Part shown: piece by piece, positions 45,347 to 54,129 of the stretch
Numbering within the stretch: the stretch's first letter is position 1
How the letters are laid out: every line of letters starts with the position of its first letter
NCBI GenBank assembly: GCA_018821985.1
Contig: JAHJKP010000026.1
Span: forward strand, 62,001 to 126,000
Source of the DNA: Pseudomonadota bacterium
GTDB lineage: Bacteria; Desulfobacterota; Desulfobulbia; Desulfobulbales; Desulfocapsaceae
Reading direction: 5' to 3'
DNA length: 64,000 nucleotides
Program-made: the position numbers and the translations under genes
The notes under the pieces: generated by a model
Told to the model about the DNA's origin: nothing
Seen by the model: the letters and a program-made list of their open reading frames with translations, nothing else
Databases searched by the model: none

Positions 45347-45419
45347 GGGGGAGAAGTATTATTCGAATAGATACAAATGGCAGCTCCTTACTCTTGACAA
45401 GAGTAGCAGTTTCTCCCCC
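45347..45419. repeat. Structured intergenic element
   Basis: A 9-bp outer stem GGGGGAGAA (45347-45355)/TTCTCCCCC (45411-45419) encloses a 7-bp inner hairpin TACTCTT/AAGAGTA (45389-45405). It begins about 10 bp after the DUF1294 gene and may be a terminator or a small structured RNA. Confidence 0.4.
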
Positions 45420-45533
45420 ATTAGCACATAATTAGACCGTTACATATTCAAATTCCTGGTGTAGTTTATTATTAACAAAAGATACAAAAAACACTTAACT
45501 CCTTATCTTCTTACAGTTTTTCGCTATATCCGC

Positions 45534-46229
45534 ATGAAAACCCCGACACCAACCTTAACAAAAACAAACATCTCATCCTCTCTGCTCTGCTCTGGCATAG
45601 GAATCTTGCTCCTGCTCACCACCCCAGCCTCTGGTGCCGAACCTATGAAAACAGCAATTGGTGACTTTGCGGCTGAGGGCCTGAAAGGGTGGGAGGAAAA
45701 GAGCTTTTCCGGTAAGACCGATTATCAGATTGTCACGGTGGGAACGGAGACAGTCATCAAGGCCACCAGCCAGGCGGCAGCATCCGGCCTGTTCAAAAAG
45801 CAGCGCATCGATCTGCAACAAACCCCCTATCTGAACTGGCGCTGGCGCGTTGACAAACCCCTGCAGGCACTCAATGAACAGACAAAATCAGGCGATGACT
45901 ATGGGGCGCGGATCTATGTGGTCGTTGACGGAGGACTGTTCTTCTGGAAGACCAAGGCCATCAATTATGTCTGGGCCTCCGCCTCGCCTAAAGGAAAGAG
46001 CTGGCCCAATGCCTTTGCCGGCAAAAGTGCCATGATGTTGGCCCTCCGTTCATCCACCGACACGCCGGCAAACTGGTATCAGGAAAAACGCAATGTCGCT
46101 GCCGACCTCAGGGAGTTCTTTGGCACAGAGATCAGATACATCGATGCCATAGCCATCATGACCGACACCGACAACAGCGGCCAGCAGACAAGCGCCTATT
46201 ATGGCGACATCTTTTTCTCCAGCGACTGA
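45534..46229 (+). CDS. DUF3047-family exported protein
   Basis: A 231-residue protein with a signal peptide (ends near ASGAEP). NWRWRVDKPLQALNEQTKSGDDYGARIYVV and INYVWASASPKG are characteristic of the DUF3047 family, whose function is unknown. It would be periplasmic. It stands alone between two intergenic regions of 200-250 bp. Confidence 0.88.
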   Translation: MKTPTPTLTKTNISSSLLCSGIGILLLLTTPASGAEPMKTAIGDFAAEGLKGWEEKSFSGKTDYQIVTVGTETVIKATSQAAASGLFKKQRIDLQQTPYLNWRWRVDKPLQALNEQTKSGDDYGARIYVVVDGGLFFWKTKAINYVWASASPKGKSWPNAFAGKSAMMLALRSSTDTPANWYQEKRNVAADLREFFGTEIRYIDAIAIMTDTDNSGQQTSAYYGDIFFSSD

Positions 46230-46478
46230 TGTAAGGCTTTTTTATACAAAAAACAGTTACTATCGATCAAGATACTATGATGAAAGAACAGGGGCAAACT
46301 TTTTCCCCCTGCAAAGAATACTGCCGAGGATCACGATATGTCAAAAAACAACGTATCTTCCCGCTTCCTTTCTTCTATGTTTGAAGATATATTATTATCT
46401 GTTTTTATCAAGGAAGGAGACAATATCCTGCTTTTTTACATCACGATCTGAGATCTTGCATTTCCCGGAGAAAACCAC

Positions 46479-48122
46479 ATGAAAATTCAGCAGCTACTTC
46501 CTGTTTTTTTGGTCTTGGTTGGGGCGTCCTTTCTTCTGGCCGCAATCAACTTAGGGCTCAAAATGTTTGTCAACCTGCCGATGGTTTTTATCAAACGTTG
46601 GAAGGTGCTCATAGGCTTCATGTTTTTCTTTTTTCTTGGCTATCTCAGTTTTATCGCCATCCTCGTAATCCGGCTGCCTTTACCCGTGGAACTGGTGACA
46701 GGGGTGGTTTTTCTTGGTGGAGCGATCTTTGTCTTTCTCATACTGAACCTGACAAAACAAACCATCGCCAACCTCAGCAAGAGCGAACAACAACTACAGG
46801 AGGCCAATGAAACTCTGGAAACTCGGGTAATAGAGCGGACCCGGGAACTGGAAAAAACCATGGCCAGCCTGAAGACAGAAACAGTCCGGCGCCAGCAGGA
46901 CGCAGAGCTCTTGGCCATCCTCAATACGGAACTGAATCAGATCCTGGATACTACAGCCACCGCCATTCTGGTCATTAACCCTGATTTTACCGTTCGCCGT
47001 GCCAACTCCACCTTCTATGAGATGTTTCAATACAATCAGGAAGAGGTAATCAATAATAAATGTTACCAGTGTTTTCGAGAACCTCCCCCCCTGGAAGAAC
47101 AGGAGGCCGTTCATATTGCCTTGAACCAAGGCATCCCCTATCAGAAAGAAACCATTCGGAAAAGCAAGAATGGCAAAGAAATCCATTGCCTACTCACCGT
47201 GGCGCCCTTTTTTGATATCAACTCTAAGATTATCGGCGTCATAGAAGACCTGCGGGATATCTCCGACCGAATCGCATCTGAAAAAGAAAAACAAAAACTA
47301 CAAATCCAATTATTAAAAATCTCCAAATTGGAATCGGTGGGGCAACTTTCCGCCGGTATTTCCCATGAGATCAATACCCCTGCTCAATTTATCTCAAACA
47401 ATATCGCGTTCCTTCACGATGCCTTTTCCGATATTCAGCAAATCATGAAAGAGACATGCACCCTATTGGCCTCCATACCCGATGCCACTGCTGCGGGAAG
47501 CGCGTACGAGCCCCTGATAAAGGCCATGGAAAAGGCGGATTGGGATTATCTGACAACCGAAATTCCAGCCTCTTTGGAACAAACAAAGGTTGGACTGGAA
47601 CGGATCATCTCTATAGTTCAAGCGATGAAGGAGTTCTCACATCCTCGGTCCAATGAACTGGTGCCGTATAACCTGAACACTATTATCAAGAATACCTTGA
47701 TAATCTCCCAGAATGAATGGAAGCATGTAGCCGAAATCGAGACCAATCTGGACGAGAGCCTGACGAATGTTCCCTGTCACACTGAGGAGCTTGGACAGGC
47801 CTTTCTCAACATCCTGATCAATGCTGCCCAGGCTATAAAGGCGTCAAACAAACAAGAAGAGAAAGGACACATCACCATCAGTTCTTCCCGGGAGGCAAGA
47901 TCCGCCGTAGTCCGCATCCATGATAGCGGTGGAGGCATGAGCGAGAAAGTTAAAGACCGGGCCTTTGATCCTTTTTTCACCACAAAGGAAGTGGGACAGG
48001 GCTCTGGCCAGGGTCTGGCTATTGCCCATGATGTGATAGTTAACAAGCATAAGGGAATAATCGATATTGAAAGCAGCCCCGGCAACGGTACCACTATTAT
48101 TATGTCCCTGCCCCTGACATGA
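46479..48122 (+). CDS. PAS-domain sensor histidine kinase, 3' end at an IS boundary
   Basis: A 547-residue kinase with three N-terminal membrane helices (about 8-28, 45-65, 70-90), a coiled coil (95-150) and a PAS domain (150-270). The phospho-acceptor is His296 (GISHEINTPAQF), and the ATPase domain ends with GGGMSEKVKDRAFDPFFTTKE and GQGLAIAHDV. GGAGAAAACCAC precedes the ATG. No response regulator is adjacent, so it is an orphan. The stop codon TGA (48120-48122) is the terminus of the following IS element, so the last few original residues may be lost. Confidence 0.9.
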   Translation: MKIQQLLPVFLVLVGASFLLAAINLGLKMFVNLPMVFIKRWKVLIGFMFFFFLGYLSFIAILVIRLPLPVELVTGVVFLGGAIFVFLILNLTKQTIANLSKSEQQLQEANETLETRVIERTRELEKTMASLKTETVRRQQDAELLAILNTELNQILDTTATAILVINPDFTVRRANSTFYEMFQYNQEEVINNKCYQCFREPPPLEEQEAVHIALNQGIPYQKETIRKSKNGKEIHCLLTVAPFFDINSKIIGVIEDLRDISDRIASEKEKQKLQIQLLKISKLESVGQLSAGISHEINTPAQFISNNIAFLHDAFSDIQQIMKETCTLLASIPDATAAGSAYEPLIKAMEKADWDYLTTEIPASLEQTKVGLERIISIVQAMKEFSHPRSNELVPYNLNTIIKNTLIISQNEWKHVAEIETNLDESLTNVPCHTEELGQAFLNILINAAQAIKASNKQEEKGHITISSSREARSAVVRIHDSGGGMSEKVKDRAFDPFFTTKEVGQGSGQGLAIAHDVIVNKHKGIIDIESSPGNGTTIIMSLPLT

Positions 48123-48125
48123 GCC

Positions 48126-48600
48126 TCACCCACAATCTGGACATGCCAATCTTAGAAATTTCGGGTTTCCGATGTGCTGTTCCCGGAACTGCTCCGGGGT
48201 CAAATTGCCCAACGATGAGTGTGGGCGAAATCCATTGTAATCTCGTCGCCAAGCTTCAACTTTTTTCTTGGCGTCGTCAAGCGATAAAAACCAGTTAGAT
48301 TTGAGACCTTCATCACGGAAGCTTCCGTTGAACGACTCTATAAGTGCATTGTCTGTTGGTTTTCCTGGCCTGGAGAAGTCCAAGGTCACTCCGTTTTCAT
48401 AAGCCCAGTTGTCCAGATCTTTGGAAATAAACTCTGGTCCGTTATCTACCTGAATCCTTTCAGGGTAACGGTTATTGAAGAGGCGTAGCCGCTCCATAAC
48501 CTGAACCACCCCCTGTCCCTCCATCACCGCGCAGGCCCTGCGGGTGCCAACACGGTACGCAATTTCAAGGCTATCAACCAAACGCCTTTTTTTAGCTGGG
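48126..48600 (-). pseudogene. IS3-family transposase OrfB, internally deleted
   Basis: The product keeps the start region (KKRRLVDSLEIAYRVGTRRA) and then jumps to the late integrase core: IQVDNGPEF with the second Asp, GKPTDNALIESFNGSFRDE with the Glu, and FRPHSSLGNLTPEQF. About 120 residues between them, including the first catalytic Asp, are missing but the frame is kept. It cannot be an active transposase. It would normally be made with OrfA by frameshifting. Confidence 0.85.
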
Positions 48601-48601
48601 G

Positions 48602-48868
48602 TCAGAACTTTTTTGCAAGGACATCCTGAAGCATATGTTTGTCGAGGCTTAGGTCGGCTACCAACTTTTTGAGCTGTCGATTCTCCTCTTCCCGTTGCTT
48701 CAAACGTCGCAACTCGCTGACCCCAAGCCCACCATACTTTTTCTTCCAGATGTAAAAGGTGGCATCAGAAATACCCATCTTCCGACAGACCTCTGCCACC
48801 TTTGTACCCGTTTCTGCCTGCCTAAGCGCAAATGCAATCTGCTCATCTGTAAATTTTGATGTTTTCAT
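48602..48868 (-). CDS. IS3-family transposase OrfA
   Basis: An 88-residue helix-turn-helix protein: KFTDEQIAFALRQAETGTKV, GISDATFYIWKKKYGG and a leucine-zipper-like C terminus (LRRLKQREEENRQLKKLV). It looks intact and may still bind the element ends, but the catalytic partner is broken. Confidence 0.9.
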   Translation of the reverse strand: MKTSKFTDEQIAFALRQAETGTKVAEVCRKMGISDATFYIWKKKYGGLGVSELRRLKQREEENRQLKKLVADLSLDKHMLQDVLAKKF

Positions 48869-49059
48869 GGCAAAACGTCTCCTCCTTTAGGGAATCATTT
48901 TGCCCGAATTCTCTAGTTTTGGCTTGTCCAATTTATCGGGAGGAGGTCACAATCCTCGGAAAAACGGATCAACGAAATAAACATACTTTTCAAAACCCAG
49001 GCCCGACTTTTTCTCCAAACTGACAACAATAGAGTCTTCTTGCCCGTAAACAGAAAAGG

Positions 49060-50340
49060 TCAATGCATCAACTTGTATTGCAATATATACGTCGCTATAC
49101 CGCACATATACCCGACTAGGGCCAGTGGTCCAATACGATAGGCATACCAGAAGAACTCGATTTTTTCGAGGCCCATTGCTGCCACTCCCGCTGCCGAACC
49201 AATAATCAGAATCGACCCGCCAGTCCCAGCACAATAGGCCATGAACGACCAGACAAAAGAATCCGGCGGGAACTGGGCCAAAGGATACATCCCCATGGAC
49301 GCGGCCACCAGCGGAATATTATCAACAATAGAGGAGACAAGACCGATAATGATAACAATAATAGACTGATTGCCCACTTTGAAATCCAGCCACTGGGCCA
49401 GAGATGGCAGCATACCATTGGCGGAAAGGGTTGCCACGGCAAGCAGAATACCAATAAAAAAAACCACCGATGCCATATCAATACGCCTGAGAGCCTTCGC
49501 CAAGGTGAAGTTTTCCTTCACCTCCGCCGATTTGTTACGATGCAGAAGATCACCCACCAGCCAGAGCACGCCCAGTGCCAGCAAAATACCAAGATAGGGA
49601 GGGAGATGGGTAACAGACTTGAAAATCGGTACAAAAAGCAGCGAGCCCATCCCCATAAAGAACATGACTGATTTTTCAAACCGGGTAGTCTTGGCACTTC
49701 CCTGTTCAACCCTGTCGGGAGCCACTACACTGCCTCGCAGAAGGGAAGAAGCCATGATAAGGGGAACAATCATACTGACCATGGAGGCCAGAAAGGTCGT
49801 CTTCATGATATTGACCGTGGTGATTTGACCACCAATCCAGAGCATGGTAGTGGTCACATCACCGATCGGACTCCAGGCACCGCCGGCATTAGCAGCAATA
49901 ACGATCATACCGGCAAAGAAGAGGCGTTGGCTATGATTCTTGAGCAGACGCTTCATCAGGGCAATCATCACGATGGTGGTTGTCATATTGTCCAGAATGG
50001 AAGAGAGAAAAAAAGCGATAAAGGCGATAACCCAAAGCAAAGTCGACAACCTGGTGGCCTTGATACGCGAGGTAATCACCTCGAAGCCGCCATGGGAGTC
50101 GGTTACTTCAACAATAGTCATAGCGCTGATCAGAAAAAAGACAATCCCCGCAGTTTCAGCAAGTTTTTCCGTGAGCTGATTCACGACCTCATGCACTCCC
50201 AGTGGACTGGCAAATGAATAGAGGGTCCACATCAGACCGGCAGCAATGAGTGCTATGGCGGATTTGCTGATTTTAATGGGATGCTCAAGGGCTATTATCG
50301 CATAGCAGCAGATAAAGACAACGGCAATCATGGTCATCAT
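49060..50340 (-). CDS. nhaD: Sodium/proton antiporter NhaD
   Basis: A 426-residue inner-membrane antiporter with about 12 helices. FLSSILDNMTTTIVMIALMK, ANAGGAWSPIGDVTTTMLW and SSIVDNIPLVAASMGMYP are NhaD/ArsB-type transport motifs with conserved Asp/Asn residues. It would export Na+ in exchange for H+. AAGGAG lies about 10 bases from the ATG. It is monocistronic and lies beside the IS element. Confidence 0.93.
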   Translation of the reverse strand: MMTMIAVVFICCYAIIALEHPIKISKSAIALIAAGLMWTLYSFASPLGVHEVVNQLTEKLAETAGIVFFLISAMTIVEVTDSHGGFEVITSRIKATRLSTLLWVIAFIAFFLSSILDNMTTTIVMIALMKRLLKNHSQRLFFAGMIVIAANAGGAWSPIGDVTTTMLWIGGQITTVNIMKTTFLASMVSMIVPLIMASSLLRGSVVAPDRVEQGSAKTTRFEKSVMFFMGMGSLLFVPIFKSVTHLPPYLGILLALGVLWLVGDLLHRNKSAEVKENFTLAKALRRIDMASVVFFIGILLAVATLSANGMLPSLAQWLDFKVGNQSIIVIIIGLVSSIVDNIPLVAASMGMYPLAQFPPDSFVWSFMAYCAGTGGSILIIGSAAGVAAMGLEKIEFFWYAYRIGPLALVGYMCGIATYILQYKLMH

Positions 50341-50735
50341 GGATTCATATCTCCTTGTTAATATGGGCTGTGAAATAAAAGAAACATTGCCTCAACACTC
50401 AGTGCCCATCTTAACAGTAAAGCCAACAAATATTTTACTTGCAAATGGTTGCGCCAATGTTTGAAGAAAGAGAGAACTCTCTAGTCTCGATAATAGTGTG
50501 GAAAATAAAAAAAAACAAAAGAATCTATTCGTGGGTCGAAAAAAGATCTAATATCAAAACCAAGCGCCCTGTCATTCAGGCAAGCAACCCACCACGTAAA
50601 GCACAAGATGGCGAAGGATCTCTTCTTTTCCCATTGCTTTCCTGGCAAAAAGGCCTATTGTATTTTTTCTTCTTTTCTAAAATTATACCTTGCACCAACT
50701 CCAGGACAGCAGACAACAACACCTATTAAAATATC
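50341..50735. other. Divergent intergenic region nhaD/prfC
   Basis: These 395 bp separate nhaD from prfC. A weak promoter candidate for prfC is TTGTAT (50658-50663) with ATTATA 18 bases later. A reading frame at 50439-50729 has biased, low-complexity composition and no ribosome site; it is not taken as a gene. Confidence 0.4.
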
Positions 50736-52325
50736 ATGAGTAAACAACTTGAGCAGGAAGTAGCCAAACGACGAACCTTCGGCATCATCAGCCATCCAGA
50801 CGCCGGAAAGACAACCTTGACCGAAAAGCTCCTCCTCTTTGGCGGTGCTATCAATCTGGCTGGGGCCGTCAAATCACGCAAGGTGGCACGGCATGCGACC
50901 AGTGACTGGATGGCCATCGAACAGGAGCGCGGCATCTCGGTCACCACCTCCGTGATGAAATTCACCTACCGCGATTACGAGGTCAATCTGCTCGATACTC
51001 CCGGCCATCAGGATTTCTCCGAGGATACCTACCGGGTGCTCACCGCCGTTGATTCGGCGATCATGGTCATCGACAACGCCAAAGGGGTTGAGGCCCAGAC
51101 CGAGAAACTGATGGAGGTGTGCCGCATGCGCAACACGCCGCTGATCACCTTCATCAACAAACTGGATCGGGAGGGGATGGAGCCGCTGGACATCCTGGCC
51201 GAGATCGAAGAAAAACTGCAGATCGAATGTGCCCCCATGTCCTGGCCCATAGGCATGGGCAAGACCTTCAAGGGTGTCTATAACCTCTATCGCAAGCAGC
51301 TCCACCTGTTCACCCCAGGTCAGGAATCCCGTGGTCAGAAGGGAATAACCATCGACTCCCTGGATGACCCACGCCTTGACCAACTGGTGGGGGGACATCA
51401 GGCCGATGAACTGCGCACCGACCTTGAGCTCCTGGCCGGGGCGGCTAACCCCTTTGAGTATGACCAGTTCATGAAGGCCAATCAGACTCCGGTCTTCTTT
51501 GGCAGCGCCGTCAACAACTTCGGCGTGCAGGAACTGCTTGACGCCTTTGTGGAAATGGCCCCTGCTCCCGGACCACGGGCTGCTATAACCCGCGATGTGG
51601 AACCCACGGAGGAAGATTTTTCCGGTTTCGTGTTCAAGATCCAGGCCAACATGAACCCGGCCCATCGCGACCGCATCGCCTTTTTTCGGATCTGTTCCGG
51701 GAAATTCACCCGCGGCATGAAGGTGCGCCATCACCGCCTGAACAAAGAGATCACCCTGGCCAATGCCACCATCTTCATGGCCCAGGACCGGGCCAATGTG
51801 GAAGAGGCCTGGCCTGGGGACATCATCGGCCTGCACAACCATGGCACCATCAAGATCGGCGACACCTTTACCCCCAAGGAGCCGCTCAAATTCACCGGCA
51901 TTCCCAACTTCGCCCCTGAACACTTCCGCCGGGTATTACTAAAAAATCCCCTGAAGATGAAGCAGCTCCAGAAAGGATTAATTCAGCTGGCAGAAGAAGG
52001 GGCAGTCCAGGTATTCCGTCCGCTCATCGGCGCTGACTATATCATGGGCGCGGTAGGCGTTCTTCAGTTTGAAGTCACCATGGCCCGGTTGAAAAATGAG
52101 TATGGTGTGGATGCTGTTTATGAACCGGTCAGCTATCAGGCCGCACGCTGGGTGAGCTGCGCAGACCCTAAAAAATTGGCGGAGTTTGAAAGAAAAAATC
52201 AGGCGGCACTAGCCCGGGATGCGGAAGGATTTCTGACCTATCTGGCCCAGAATGAGTGGATGCTGAACTTTTTTATGGAAAAATGGCCAGCCATTGAGTT
52301 CCATAAGACGAGGGAGAATATTTAG
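50736..52325 (+). CDS. prfC: Peptide chain release factor 3
   Basis: A translational GTPase that removes RF1/RF2 after termination, 529 residues. G1 is [15 protein letters not shown], the switch region [11 protein letters not shown] follows, then [14 protein letters not shown] and NKLDRE. RF3-specific GVLQFEV and [12 protein letters not shown] lie near the C terminus. It begins [20 protein letters not shown] long hairpin starts inside its stop codon. Confidence 0.96.
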   Translation: MSKQLEQEVAKRRTFGIISHPDAGKTTLTEKLLLFGGAINLAGAVKSRKVARHATSDWMAIEQERGISVTTSVMKFTYRDYEVNLLDTPGHQDFSEDTYRVLTAVDSAIMVIDNAKGVEAQTEKLMEVCRMRNTPLITFINKLDREGMEPLDILAEIEEKLQIECAPMSWPIGMGKTFKGVYNLYRKQLHLFTPGQESRGQKGITIDSLDDPRLDQLVGGHQADELRTDLELLAGAANPFEYDQFMKANQTPVFFGSAVNNFGVQELLDAFVEMAPAPGPRAAITRDVEPTEEDFSGFVFKIQANMNPAHRDRIAFFRICSGKFTRGMKVRHHRLNKEITLANATIFMAQDRANVEEAWPGDIIGLHNHGTIKIGDTFTPKEPLKFTGIPNFAPEHFRRVLLKNPLKMKQLQKGLIQLAEEGAVQVFRPLIGADYIMGAVGVLQFEVTMARLKNEYGVDAVYEPVSYQAARWVSCADPKKLAEFERKNQAALARDAEGFLTYLAQNEWMLNFFMEKWPAIEFHKTRENI

Positions 52326-52377
52326 GAGCAGTTACCGAACAGCCGGTGCTGTTCCGGCTGTTCGGTTTACTGCTCCT
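52324..52377 (+). terminator. Long hairpin overlapping the prfC stop
   Basis: The arms 52324-52346 and 52354-52377 pair over 23 bp with one bulge, around a 7-nt loop. There is no T-run after it, so it could be a terminator, a 3' stabilising structure, or part of the palindromic block that follows. Confidence 0.6.
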
Positions 52378-52512
52378 TATGCCGTTTATCAGCGAATAAT
52401 CGTCTTTTCGATGATTCGCTGATAAACGGCCAGTGCTTGCAACGACCAACTACCTTTATACAAATCCTAGCAAATAATCGTCTTTTCGATTATTCGGCAA
52501 CAACGGCATAAG
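52376..52512. repeat. Palindromic repeat block
   Basis: Bounded by the inverted pair CTTATGCCGTT (52376-52386) and AACGGCATAAG (52502-52512). Inside, a 22-bp stem with one mismatch (52381-52402 with 52409-52430) and an 8-bp stem AATAATCG/CGATTATT (52473-52480 with 52487-52494) share the same TCTTTT loop. The layout resembles a composite REP-type or small non-autonomous element. Confidence 0.65.
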
Positions 52513-52535
52513 ATCGCTGAGAACCAACCAGTTCC

Positions 52536-52841
52536 TTATGTCGTCGCCGCTTCCTCTTCTTCATCATCAACAAAAACAAGGGCCTGTCCTTCAGAGAGGG
52601 CCGTTGCCACCTTCTTTCTGGCTGTGGTGATAATCCGCTGAATAGTTCCGCGCGATACCCCCATGAACTGCCCAGCCTCTTCCTGAGTTAATCCGTCACG
52701 ATCACAAAGCCTCAGCGCTTCCAGCTCATCACGATACAGTTCTACCCGATCAAGTTTACTTAAAGGGGTGCCGGTTGGTTTAAAGGCCCGGCCGCAGAAA
52801 TTCCCCTGACAATGTCGTATTTTTTTGGGACGTGGAGACAT
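52536..52841 (-). CDS. DUF134-family predicted DNA-binding protein
   Basis: A 101-residue protein with an N-terminal segment RPKKIRHCQGNFCGRAFKPTG and a sigma-factor-like helix-turn-helix (LTQEEAGQFMGVSRGTIQRI, about 51-72). This family commonly sits beside NifX/NifB-like iron-molybdenum cofactor proteins, as it does here. The tail is acidic (DDEEEEA). The regulated genes are unknown. Confidence 0.9.
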   Translation of the reverse strand: MSPRPKKIRHCQGNFCGRAFKPTGTPLSKLDRVELYRDELEALRLCDRDGLTQEEAGQFMGVSRGTIQRIITTARKKVATALSEGQALVFVDDEEEEAATT

Positions 52842-53033
52842 GTTTTTTTATCTTACTGTTAAAAGAAGCGGTTATAGTCAAATAATATCATCACCTGGAT
52901 GAACGAAAAAGAACACTCATTCACAAACGTCTCCTAAACAAATATGGCAGCATGCATGCGTTTCAACACACAGACTGCCATCACTAATTCATTCTTTTTA
53001 TACTGCAGATGAGAAAAAAAATCAAATATTCAA

Positions 53034-53423
53034 TCAATGATGGCAATTACTGCCACCCCCGCAGACCTGATCCGCATGCATCATTGGCAATTTACCCGCC
53101 ACAAAATGTTCAATAACTGCCGCCGCATCGGGGATACTGTTCCGGTCAGCCCAGTAAACATCAATACCCACCTTATTAAACCCCCGCAAGGGGTTAGCAC
53201 CCATACCGCCAACAACAATGACATTCACATTGGCGGTATTGAGGGCATTCACCGGGACCATGCACCCACCTGCCCCATGCTCAGGTGTCGGAATCATTTC
53301 CACCATCTTGATATTTTTATCGTCATCCAATTCAACAACAGTAAAGACATCACAATGGCCAAAATGTTCTGAGCGACTGGCCTGCATGCCTCCTGGATTA
53401 TTTGTCGGAATAGCTATACGCAT
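53034..53423 (-). CDS. NifX/NifB-type cofactor-binding domain protein
   Basis: A 129-residue dinitrogenase iron-molybdenum cofactor-like protein: RIAIPTNNPGGMQASRSEHF at the start, HGAGGCMVPVNAL and VVGGMGANPLRGF in the middle. The C-terminal GGGSNCHH could bind metal. No nitrogenase gene is near, and many anaerobes carry such proteins without nitrogenase. It is upstream of the DUF134 gene, separated by 190 bp. Confidence 0.9.
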   Translation of the reverse strand: MRIAIPTNNPGGMQASRSEHFGHCDVFTVVELDDDKNIKMVEMIPTPEHGAGGCMVPVNALNTANVNVIVVGGMGANPLRGFNKVGIDVYWADRNSIPDAAAVIEHFVAGKLPMMHADQVCGGGSNCHH

Positions 53424-53530
53424 TTTTTATTTCTCCTTAATTAACCGGGACTCCCGGACTTTTAAAAATTATAACTAATTAACCGCCCCCTTCCCTACTC
53501 TCCAGATGGGCGAACATTAAAACAGAAAAT

Positions 53531-54031
53531 TTATACACTGAGCCTAACGGTCAAAACAGGCATGGGGCTTTTCTTCACAACCCCTCGAGCAACACTACCA
53601 AGAAGCATGTCATCAATCATACTATGACCATGTGTCCCAAGAACGACCAAATCAAATCCACCCTCTTTTGCCGTCCGCACAATCTGTTCCACAGGATGCC
53701 CAATCTTTATTATTATATTGGGCTGCACTGAACAGCCCTCAAATTCACTCCCGGCCTCCCTGCAGAGATCAAAAATACGTTCAGTCACTGCCTTTCTGCT
53801 TTCCGCAAGCCCTTCGTCGTAAAAGCTGTTCAACTTCTCTTGACTGAAATGACTGACCAGATCATACCCCATTCCGGCGGACATCTCCTCCACCAAGTCA
53901 GGGATCACATTGACAACAGTCAATTCAGCCCCATACTCATGGGCCAGACTGAGCGCATAGCGCGCCGCCTTCTTAGCAGTTTTAGAGAGGTCTGTTGCAT
54001 ACAATATTTTTTCAAACAAGGATTGTTTCAT
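53531..54031 (-). CDS. Universal stress protein (UspA family)
   Basis: About 166 residues with a UspA fold. KILYATDLSKTAKKAARYAL opens the domain, and the ATP-binding signature GTHGHSMIDDMLLGSVARGVV lies near the end. The start at 54031 has GGAGGCG correctly spaced; an upstream in-frame ATG is not favoured. The gene follows the SBF/ACR3-family transporter on the same strand and may be co-expressed with it. Confidence 0.9.
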   Translation of the reverse strand: MKQSLFEKILYATDLSKTAKKAARYALSLAHEYGAELTVVNVIPDLVEEMSAGMGYDLVSHFSQEKLNSFYDEGLAESRKAVTERIFDLCREAGSEFEGCSVQPNIIIKIGHPVEQIVRTAKEGGFDLVVLGTHGHSMIDDMLLGSVARGVVKKSPMPVLTVRLSV

Positions 54032-54129
54032 ATCGCCTCCACTGGCTATTTTCACACGCCGACATCTTTCTTCCTATCAGGGAAAATCCGACAGATGAGA
54101 TAAACACATAAAACACCACAAACTTCAGC

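Larger units (their letters stand above)
48120..48949 (-). mobile_element. Degenerate IS3-family insertion element
   Basis: An 830-bp element bounded by imperfect inverted repeats. The left end starts TGAGCCTCACCC and continues with TGGACATGCCAA; the right end, read inward, starts TGACCTCCTCCC and continues with TTGGACAAGCCAA. It holds an intact orfA and a shortened orfB. Complete elements of this type are around 1.2 kb. No clear target-site duplication is seen. Confidence 0.85.

Noticed and set aside
46201-46482. A small frame between the DUF3047 gene and the histidine kinase
   Set aside because: It overlaps the end of the DUF3047 gene, lacks a ribosome site and has a composition typical of AT-rich spacer DNA.
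48117-48952. Target-site duplication around the IS3 element
   Set aside because: The flanking triplets (ACA on the left, CAA on the right) do not match, so a duplication cannot be claimed.
48947-49234. A 95-codon frame overlapping the end of nhaD
   Set aside because: Same strand but different frame from nhaD, with no start signal and no family similarity.
50439-50729. A 96-codon frame upstream of prfC
   Set aside because: Lys-rich low-complexity product with no ribosome site, located in a probable promoter region.
50874-51923. A 349-codon open frame antisense to prfC
   Set aside because: It is a shadow frame inside a clear RF3 gene with GC-rich third positions; the product has no family features.
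53034-53423. Evidence for nitrogen fixation
   Set aside because: A single NifX/NifB-like domain protein next to DUF134 is common in non-fixing anaerobes, and no nif structural gene is present.
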